This document shows, in pieces, positions 57,939 through 64,000 of a stretch of 64,000 nucleotides of DNA. The notes under the pieces are model-generated. The model was not told where the DNA came from. It made no database searches and saw only the letters and a list, made by a program, of their open reading frames with translations. Positions within the stretch are counted from its first letter, which is position 1. Each line of letters begins with the position of its first letter. Both the position numbers and the translations under genes were made by a program. The stretch is from Cellulomonas wangleii (GTDB lineage: Bacteria; Actinomycetota; Actinomycetes; Actinomycetales; Cellulomonadaceae). The stretch covers positions 434,001-498,000 of the forward strand of contig NZ_CP074405.1 of assembly GCF_018388445.1 (NCBI RefSeq). The letters are read 5' to 3'.

Positions 57939-57972
57939 CACCCGGTCGGCCCCCAGGATCACCCGGTCGGCC
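57939..57972. promoter_or_regulatory. Direct repeat CACCCGGTCGGCC, 21 bp apart
   Basis: Two identical 13-bp copies (57939-57951, 57960-57972) start 21 bp apart, exactly two helical turns, in the 288-bp divergent gap between the GGDEF-like gene and the single-chain sigma receptor. They are likely a regulator or sigma-factor site. Confidence 0.5.
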
Positions 57973-58175
57973 GCGCCCGCGAGGTGTGCAGAGCAGGGGC
58001 GCCGCGAGCGGCACGGCGGACGGCCTTTCGGGCCTGCGACCTGCGACAGCGCACGATTCGTCCCGCACGTCCGACCCGCGTCATCCTGTTCGTCCGATCG
58101 GTCGGGTATGGCACCCTGTAGCGGCGAGGCCGCACGCAGGCGGCGGCCCACCGGCAGACGTGACGGGGACCCGGC

Positions 58176-61100
58176 GTGGCGGCAGGCATGAGCGACAGCG
58201 ACGTCGTCGAGGACGACGCCGCGTTGCTGCGCGCCACCCGTACGGGTGACTCGGCCGCCTTCGGTCGCCTCTACGAGCGCCACGCCGGTGCCGCGCTCGT
58301 CGTGGCGCGGCAGTACACGGACTCCACCCCGGACGCCGAGGATGTCGTCGCGGACGCCTTCGCCAACGTCCACCGGGCGCTGCTCGGCGGCAACGGGCCC
58401 GACGCGGCGTTCCGCGCCTACCTCTTCACCGTGGTGCGCCGCGTGGCGGCGGTGCAGCGCACGGCCGGGCGGCGCGCCCAGCCCACCGACGACGTCGCGA
58501 CGCTCGAGACCGCCTCCGCGCCCGTCGCCGCCGCCGAGGAGCCGACGCTGGCGGGCTTCGAGCGCGGCGTCGTCGCCCGTGCGTTCCGCTCCCTGCCCGA
58601 GCGCTGGCGCGAGGTGCTCTGGCACAGCGAGGTCGAAGGGCTGACGCCCGCCCAGATCGCCCCCATCGTCGGACTGAGCGCCAACAGCACCGCTGCACTG
58701 GCCTACCGCGCCCGCGAGGGTCTGCGCCAGGCCTACCTGCAGCACCACCTGCAGGACCCGCTGGACGAGGGCTGCCGGTCGGTCGCCGGCAAGCTCGGTG
58801 CGCACGTGCGCGGCGGGCTGGCGGCGCGGGACACCCGGCAGGTCGAGACGCACCTGGACGAGTGCGGGGAGTGCCGCGCGCTGGTCCTGGAGCTCGGGGA
58901 CGTCAACCACGGGATGCGGGCCGTCGTGGCGCCGCTGGTGCTGGGGCTGCTCGGGCTCGGCGCGCTCGCGCACGACCTGCCGGTCGGCGGGGGCCTCGCG
59001 GCCGGCGCAGCGGCGCTGGGTCAGGCCGGGGGCGCCGGGGCGTCGGGCGGTGCCGGGTCGGCGGGCTCGGGTGCCGGGGCCTCCGGTGGTGCGGGCTCGG
59101 GAGGTGCGGGTGCCGGCGGTGCCGGTGCGGGTGCCGTCGGGTCGGGTGGTGCGGGTGCGGTCGGTGCCGGGGCGGGCGGTGTCGCGGCGACGGGTGCCGT
59201 GGGCACCGTCACCGGCGCGTCGGCAGCGGTCGGCGGCGCGACCGCCGCGACGGCCGCCACCGGTGCGGCCGGGCTGCTGGGCGGCGTCTCGGCCGGCGCG
59301 GTGGCCCTCGTGGCGGCCGCGGCGCTCGTCGTCACGGTCGTGGTCGCCGCGGCCGTGCTGCTCGTGAACGGCCCGGACGTGCTGGCCGACCCCACGCCGA
59401 GCGTGTCCGGTGCCGCCGAGACCCGCCCGACGGCACCGGCGCCCCGCGCGACGTCCTCGAGCACGCCGGCGCCGGTGCCGACGTCCGACCCGACGCCCGA
59501 CACGGACGACGGCACCCCGGACGACGCCTCGCCGGGCGACGCCTCGCCGGACGGCCGCGACGGCACCGTCCCGGGCCGCGGACCTGCCGCCGCACCGCCG
59601 GGCGCCCCGGCGCCGGTGACCCCGCCGGGTTCACGCCCCGTCCTCGCGCCGCCTGCCGGTCCGGCCCCGGGTGCCGAGCCGGAGCCCGGCCCCGGACCTG
59701 CACCCGACCCCGACCCCGAGCAGCCCCCGCCGCCGGGCCCCGCCGACGTCGTCGTCGTCGTCCCGGAGGGCGGGATCGACCTGGCGGCCGGTGTCGCGGG
59801 GCAGGCCATCGAGCTGACGGTGCGCAACGCCGGCGGGCTGCCCGCGGCGGCGCTCGTGGCGGAGGTCGAGCTGCCCGCCGGCGTGACGTTCCAGGCGGGC
59901 GCGCTCGCGTCGCCCGGCTTCGGGTTCGGCCCGGTCGCGGCGGCCGAGCCCGTCGGGTGGACGTGCGTTGACCGCGACGGCGACGGCGCCGCCGCGTCGT
60001 GCACGCTGCCCGGGCTCGACCCCGGCCGCGGTGCCGTCCTCGCGCTGCGGGTGAACGTCGACGAGGGCTGGGTCAGCACCTCCGGCGACGAGGCCGTGCA
60101 CATGCGGATCACCGGCGACGGGCGCACCTGGGAGCCCGAGCCGGTGCGCGTGCGGGTCGCGGCCTCACCGGCACGACTGGCGTTCGACGGTCCGGTCCCC
60201 ACCGAGGTGCAGCTGGTCACCGGCCGCGCGCGCACCCTCACGGTCCCGGTGCGCAACGCGGGCGGCACGGCCGTCACGGCGACCGCCCCGGCGCTCGCCG
60301 AGCTGACCCTGCCGCCGGGCGTCAGCGCCACGGCCGCCGCGCCGTGGTCGTGCGCCGCCGGGCAGGACGGCCCGACGGTGTGCCGTCACGCCGGTCTCGC
60401 ACCGTTCGAGCGCTCGACGCTCACCCTGACCCTGACGAGCCCCTCCGGTGCCGCGACGGGCAGCGGCACGCTGCACGTGCGGCTGTCCCCGGCCGGGCAC
60501 CGGTCCTCCGAGACGCACGTGGTGACCTCGTCCCTCGTGCGGCCCCCCGTGCTCGGCGTCGAGGCGCCGGCCGCGCTCGACGTCGCCCCCGGCACCCCCG
60601 TCGACCTGGGCGTCACCGTCGCCAACACCGGTGACCTGGCCGCGGCGGGGACCTCGCTGCAGCTCACGGTGCCCACGGGCGCGACCATCGAGGACGCCAC
60701 CGGCGAGGGCTGGGCCTGCGCGCCGGCCGGCGCCACCGCGACCTGCACCACCGACCTGGCGCCCGGCGCCCGCAGCAGCGTCACGGCGCGGGTCACGGCC
60801 GCCGCCGGCAGCGTCGGCGCGCTCGGTGCGGCCACCGCCCGCGTGAGCGCCCCCGACGCGGACGTCCCCGCGGTGCCCGCAGAGGTGGACGTCACCGCGA
60901 TCGAGCCGGTCCTGGCCGTGACCGACGCGGCGGCTGTCGTCGACGCGACGCGCGGCGGCACCGTGGCGTTCGTGGCGGCTGTCGCGGGCTCGCGCGTCGA
61001 CGGGCGGCCCGCGGCCGACGCCGCCGGGGTGGTGGCGACCGTGACCCTGCCGCCGGGCATCACGCACGACCCGACGGCCGCGGGCCCGCAGACCGTCGGG

Positions 61101-62261
61101 TGCGCCGCGGCCGGGTCGGTCGTCACGTGCCCGCTGGGCGGGCTGGTCGCGGGCGGGTCCGTCCCCGTGCAGCTGCAGGTGCGGGCCGCCGGTGCCGTGC
61201 GCGGCACGGTCGACGTGCGCGTGACCGCGACGGGCGCGCAGGCCGTCACGACGTCCGCGCAGGTCGTGGTCGCGTCGGGCAACCTCACCCCGGTGTGGTC
61301 GGGCGTCGGCGACCTCGACGTCACCGAGGTCGGCGCACCGCTGCTGCAGTGCGTCGGCGCGTACGGCGGGACGTGCCCGGCCGTCCGGCAGGACCGCGAC
61401 AACAACGGGCTCGACATGCGTCCCCTGGACCTGGTGCCGCCGCCGTCCGGCGCGCGCGCCGCCGTGCCCGTCTCGTCGTCGACCCGCCTGACCGTGCCCG
61501 GCGGTCGGCCCGTGGTGTGGGCGGGGCTGTACTGGTCGGCCGTGCGCGGGCCCGCCGACGCCTGGAGCGGCGACCGCAGCACCGCGCGCCTGCGCAGCCC
61601 CGACGGCACGTGGACGGACGTCACCGCCGGCTCGGTGGTCGACGTGGCCGACAGCAGCGGGCGGCAGTACTACCAGGCGGCCGTGGACGTCACGGACCTC
61701 GTGGCACGCGGCGGCGCCGGGACGTGGGCGCTGGCCGACGCCGCCGTGAGCGCCGGCCGCTCCGACCGCGACCCCACGTACTACGCGGGCTGGTCGCTCG
61801 TGGTGGTGCACGGGACGCCCGCCGCTGCCGGGTCACCCGGTGCCTCGGCCGTCACCGTCCACCAGGGTGGCGCCTGGACCGGGACGTCCACCGCCGCCCC
61901 CGCCTTCGCGTTCGTCGGTGAGGCGGGCGCCCGCACCCGCATCGGCGTGGTCGCCTGGGAAGGTGACCGTGCCGCGTCGAACGACCGGATGACCCTGTCG
62001 GGCGTCGGCCCCCTGCGCCCGCTGCGGTGGGACGGCACCGCGACGGTCGGCGGCGGGTCGGCCGGCAACGCGTTCGACTCCACCGCCACCGGGTGGGCCC
62101 ACCCCAACTCCCTGGGCGTCGACGCCAAGGGGTTCGAGGAGGTCACGTTGCCGACGGGCGTCGGGACGCTGACACCGAGCACCGCGGGTGACCAGTACCT
62201 GATCGGGGTCGTCACCGTGCGGACGGCCGCGCCGCCGTCGCTGCAGGCGCCGCAGTCCTGA
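58176..62261 (+). CDS. Single-chain ECF sigma / zinc anti-sigma / membrane / extracellular DUF11-type receptor
   Basis: This encodes 1361 residues. ECF sigma region 2 is about 25-100 (DAEDVVADAFANVHRALLGG, YLFTVVRRVAAVQR) and region 4 about 135-190 (SLPERWREVLWHSEVEGLTP). A zinc anti-sigma finger follows at H226-x3-C230-x2-C233 (THLDECGEC). Then come a hydrophobic stretch (247-266), ~90 residues of Gly/Ala repeats, a clear membrane helix (about 374-397) and a Pro/Thr linker. The outside ~840 residues hold DUF11-like beta-sandwich repeats and a C-terminal module with VVWAGLYWSAVRGPADAW. The plan resembles membrane-tethered ECF groups fused to extracellular domains. Start GTG 58176; ATG 58188 is the alternative. 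Confidence 0.9.
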   Translation: MAAGMSDSDVVEDDAALLRATRTGDSAAFGRLYERHAGAALVVARQYTDSTPDAEDVVADAFANVHRALLGGNGPDAAFRAYLFTVVRRVAAVQRTAGRRAQPTDDVATLETASAPVAAAEEPTLAGFERGVVARAFRSLPERWREVLWHSEVEGLTPAQIAPIVGLSANSTAALAYRAREGLRQAYLQHHLQDPLDEGCRSVAGKLGAHVRGGLAARDTRQVETHLDECGECRALVLELGDVNHGMRAVVAPLVLGLLGLGALAHDLPVGGGLAAGAAALGQAGGAGASGGAGSAGSGAGASGGAGSGGAGAGGAGAGAVGSGGAGAVGAGAGGVAATGAVGTVTGASAAVGGATAATAATGAAGLLGGVSAGAVALVAAAALVVTVVVAAAVLLVNGPDVLADPTPSVSGAAETRPTAPAPRATSSSTPAPVPTSDPTPDTDDGTPDDASPGDASPDGRDGTVPGRGPAAAPPGAPAPVTPPGSRPVLAPPAGPAPGAEPEPGPGPAPDPDPEQPPPPGPADVVVVVPEGGIDLAAGVAGQAIELTVRNAGGLPAAALVAEVELPAGVTFQAGALASPGFGFGPVAAAEPVGWTCVDRDGDGAAASCTLPGLDPGRGAVLALRVNVDEGWVSTSGDEAVHMRITGDGRTWEPEPVRVRVAASPARLAFDGPVPTEVQLVTGRARTLTVPVRNAGGTAVTATAPALAELTLPPGVSATAAAPWSCAAGQDGPTVCRHAGLAPFERSTLTLTLTSPSGAATGSGTLHVRLSPAGHRSSETHVVTSSLVRPPVLGVEAPAALDVAPGTPVDLGVTVANTGDLAAAGTSLQLTVPTGATIEDATGEGWACAPAGATATCTTDLAPGARSSVTARVTAAAGSVGALGAATARVSAPDADVPAVPAEVDVTAIEPVLAVTDAAAVVDATRGGTVAFVAAVAGSRVDGRPAADAAGVVATVTLPPGITHDPTAAGPQTVGCAAAGSVVTCPLGGLVAGGSVPVQLQVRAAGAVRGTVDVRVTATGAQAVTTSAQVVVASGNLTPVWSGVGDLDVTEVGAPLLQCVGAYGGTCPAVRQDRDNNGLDMRPLDLVPPPSGARAAVPVSSSTRLTVPGGRPVVWAGLYWSAVRGPADAWSGDRSTARLRSPDGTWTDVTAGSVVDVADSSGRQYYQAAVDVTDLVARGGAGTWALADAAVSAGRSDRDPTYYAGWSLVVVHGTPAAAGSPGASAVTVHQGGAWTGTSTAAPAFAFVGEAGARTRIGVVAWEGDRAASNDRMTLSGVGPLRPLRWDGTATVGGGSAGNAFDSTATGWAHPNSLGVDAKGFEEVTLPTGVGTLTPSTAGDQYLIGVVTVRTAAPPSLQAPQS

Positions 62262-62291
62262 CGCCGCAGTCCTGACGCCGCAGAGTCCTGA
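62248..62291 (+). repeat. Three tandem 14-bp repeats across a stop codon
   Basis: CGCCGCAGTCCTGA occurs at 62248-62261 and 62262-62275, and with a 2-nt insertion at 62276-62291. The first copy contains the stop of the sigma receptor gene. Confidence 0.75.
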
Positions 62292-62423
62292 CGGGACGGG
62301 CGGAGGTCGCGGGCCGGGTCGTCGACCGCTCGTCGCAGGGTCTCGGTCGCTCGCGCGCCGGGCGGCCGCCACGGCACCACGTCCACGCGACGCGGCACGC
62401 CACCGGTGGCGGCGGGGAAGGGT

Positions 62424-62473
62424 GCGCTGCCGGGCCGGGCGGGTCCCCCGATCCGGGCCCGGCCCGGCAGCGC
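62424..62473. terminator. Hairpin terminator between convergent genes
   Basis: The 17-nt arms GCGCTGCCGGGCCGGGC (62424-62440) and complement (62457-62473) enclose a 16-nt loop, between the sigma receptor gene and the next minus-strand gene. Confidence 0.75.
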
Positions 62474-62479
62474 GAGTCC

Positions 62480-62863
62480 TCAGCCGGCGTCCCCCGAGCC
62501 GGTGAGGACGTCAGGGGTGCCCGGGTCGGTGTCGGGCACCGGCTCGAGCAGGCGCAGGTGCGTGATGCGCTCGCCGAGGCTGCGCACGTCGCCCGCGGTG
62601 CCGGGCACCAGCGACAGCGCCGCGAACGTGTCGGCACCGGGCAGCGCCTCCTGCGCGAGCTCGCGCAGCAGGTCGGCGGTCTCCGCGATCTCCGCGGCGC
62701 CGGGGCGCGGGGTCGTGCCCGTGTCGGCGCCGTCCTGGGGGAGGCTCACGTAGAGCACGAAGCCGGCGCGAGGGCCGGCGGGCGCGGGCGCCAGGGGGGC
62801 GGTCTCACGCGCGAGCGGTGGGTGAGCGCTGCGCGGGCGGCGCAGCCGAGCGGGTGTGGTCAT
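62480..62863 (-). CDS. Hypothetical protein, 127 residues
   Basis: The protein starts at an ATG at 62863 with GGAGA seven bases upstream. The first ~35 residues are basic and Pro/Ala-rich. The rest reads FVLYVSLPQDGADTGTTPRP, then IAETADLLRELAQEALPGAD and FAALSLVPGTAGDVRSLGER, an alternating strand/helix pattern suggesting a small globular domain. No family is recognised. There is no signal peptide. The 266-bp gap to upp holds no gene I can support. Confidence 0.6.
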   Translation of the reverse strand: MTTPARLRRPRSAHPPLARETAPLAPAPAGPRAGFVLYVSLPQDGADTGTTPRPGAAEIAETADLLRELAQEALPGADTFAALSLVPGTAGDVRSLGERITHLRLLEPVPDTDPGTPDVLTGSGDAG

Positions 62864-63129
62864 GGGAGGTCTCCGGGTGTGGGCGGCCGGCGGCGGGGCC
62901 GGCGAGAGGCTGCGGGCTGGACGGGCGGTCCGGGTGGGAGCGGGTCAGACCCGACACCAGCGCGGATACCACCCGGACGCAGGTACGCAGCAGCCATGAC
63001 GGGCGCACACCAGGGACATCTCGGGACTCACCGGACGATCGTGGCACGGCGGTCCGTGTCACCCCAAGGAGTTATCGGCGTCGTCTCAGGCCGTGGGACC
63101 GGCCGCCCGACGGACGAGCACCTCGCAGG

Positions 63130-63765
63130 TCAGACGATCCCGTACAGCCGGTCGCCCGCGTCGCCCAGGCCCGGGACGATGTACGCGTGCTCGTCGAGCC
63201 GCTCGTCGACGGCGGCGACGACCACCTGGACGTCCGCGCGGTCCCCGACGAACTCCTCGACGACCTTGATGCCCTCGGGCGCCGCGATGAGGCAGACGGC
63301 GGTGACGTCCCGCGCCCCGCGCTGCAGCAGGTAGTCGATCGACGCGACCAGCGTGCCGCCGGTGGCGAGCATCGGGTCGAGCAGGAAGCACTGCCGGCCC
63401 GTGAGGTCGTCGGGCAGGCGGTTGGCGTACGTGATCGCCTCGAGGGTCTCCTCGTCGCGCTGCAGACCCAGGAACCCGACCTCCGCCGTGGGCAGCAGGC
63501 GGGTCATGCCCTCGAGCATGCCCAGACCGGCGCGCAGGATCGGCACGACGATCGGGTTGGGGTGGGCGAGCTTCTTGCCGGTCGTCGCGGCGACGGGCGT
63601 CACCACCTCGACGTCACGCGTCCGGACGTGGCGCGTCGCCTCGTAGGCGAGGAGCGTCACCAGCTCGTCGACGAGCTGACGGAACGTCGGGCTGGGGGTC
63701 TCCGCGTCCCGGAGGACCGCCAGCTTGTGGGCGACGAGCGGGTGGTCGGCGACGTGCAGGCGCAT
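63130..63765 (-). CDS. upp: Uracil phosphoribosyltransferase
   Basis: This encodes 211 residues from the ATG at 63765. The PRTase fold is complete: [40 protein letters not shown], the PRPP loop [20 protein letters not shown], and the uracil-binding C-terminus [16 protein letters not shown]. It makes UMP from uracil and PRPP in pyrimidine salvage. The 233-residue frame from 63831 adds an unrelated lead. TACCCT lies 7 nt before the ATG and no ribosome site is seen, so the transcript is probably leaderless. Confidence 0.97.
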   Translation of the reverse strand: MRLHVADHPLVAHKLAVLRDAETPSPTFRQLVDELVTLLAYEATRHVRTRDVEVVTPVAATTGKKLAHPNPIVVPILRAGLGMLEGMTRLLPTAEVGFLGLQRDEETLEAITYANRLPDDLTGRQCFLLDPMLATGGTLVASIDYLLQRGARDVTAVCLIAAPEGIKVVEEFVGDRADVQVVVAAVDERLDEHAYIVPGLGDAGDRLYGIV

Positions 63766-63900
63766 GGACGTCAGGGTAGTGCGAGGATGCCCCCGTCCGC
63801 CCGGGACGGTGGTCGGGGGCGTGCGGCGCACGTGGGCGCCGGTCGGCCGTGGGCCGCCTGTGCGGCGCGGGCGGTGCGGAACGACGACGGGGGAGGTGCT

Positions 63901-64000
63901 GTGGGGGAGTCGACGCAGGGCGCGCCCGACGCGGGCCGTCCCCGTGCCGTCGACGCCTCCGGTGCCGTGGCGGGCGCGGGCGCAGCGGACGTGCCGCGGG
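63901..64000 (+). CDS. Start of a further gene (cut by window), possibly tadA
   Basis: A GTG at 63901 follows GGGGGAGG and opens [20 protein letters not shown] without a stop to the window end. The visible 33 residues are a low-complexity lead, so the family cannot be read. In many actinobacteria a tRNA adenosine deaminase gene (tadA) is divergent from upp, which makes that the first guess, from position only. Confidence 0.45.
   Translation, partial: MGESTQGAPDAGRPRAVDASGAVAGAGAADVPR

Overview
The window is about 73-75% G+C by eye, with strongly G/C-biased third codon positions and many GTG starts. It carries an hspR-terminated dnaK operon with HAIR operators, class Ib nrdHIEF, and secreted glycoside hydrolases with ricin-type lectin domains. 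This points to a high-GC actinobacterium, most likely a Cellulomonas-like member of the Micrococcales. That placement is inferred from gene content only; no database search was possible.

Layout. 1-9.1 kb: small accessory enzymes (phosphotransferase, HEAT protein, alpha/beta hydrolase, GNAT, VOC), an autoregulated HTH/Clp-N pair, a secreted SGNH esterase with a lectin domain, a metal-type MerR regulator with its operator, and an unrecognised Cys/Trp-rich 407-residue protein. 9.1-18.6 kb: a decaying, variable zone. Intact small genes (VOC, GH25 lysozyme, HAD, GrpB, DUF402, a TerD-like 756-residue protein, nucleotidyltransferase) are interleaved with gene remnants (RCC1-like, ATPase tail, HIT start, frameshifted small ORF) and with at least four copies of a diverged ~105-bp repeat. 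18.6-25.6 kb: heat-shock operon dnaK-grpE-dnaJ-hspR, then an FtsH-like membrane AAA protease. 26-30.3 kb: nrdHIEF with an NrdR-like promoter region and a strong terminator. 30.3-34.8 kb: lipoprotein, an RHH antitoxin with a Doc/Fic toxin broken by an amber codon, rhodanese, aromatic-acid-exporter-like (FUSC) protein and cupin.

34.9-38.6 kb: translationally coupled secreted GH27 alpha-galactosidase and GH43 enzyme, both with lectin domains. Their upstream region has the same 12-bp LacI-type operator as the SGNH esterase, so the three probably form one polysaccharide-degradation regulon. 38.7-43.3 kb: small membrane protein, SpoIIE phosphatase, and a divergent TetR / FMN-FeS-FAD oxidoreductase pair around a perfect operator. 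43.4-46.1 kb: two tiny acidic proteins followed by a tightly overlapping operon of a haem-oxygenase-like diiron enzyme, a GT2 glycosyltransferase and a CDGSH protein, which is the best candidate for an uncharacterised pathway. 46.1-52.4 kb: aldo-keto reductase/TetR pair, FMN reductase, cytosolic GH120-type beta-xylosidase, SulP transporter.

52.4-64 kb: DUF4397 protein, class F sortase, ECF sigma and anti-sigma; a DUF1540 protein; a phosphotransferase; a degenerate GGDEF protein; a 1361-residue single-chain ECF sigma / zinc anti-sigma / membrane / extracellular receptor; upp; and the start of one further gene. Two perfect palindromes sharing an 18-nt arm core with compensatory changes lie after two unrelated genes (33.1 and 43.3 kb). 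Several genes appear to be leaderless, with a -10 hexamer 6-7 nt before the start codon. No rRNA, tRNA, CRISPR array or intact transposase was seen.
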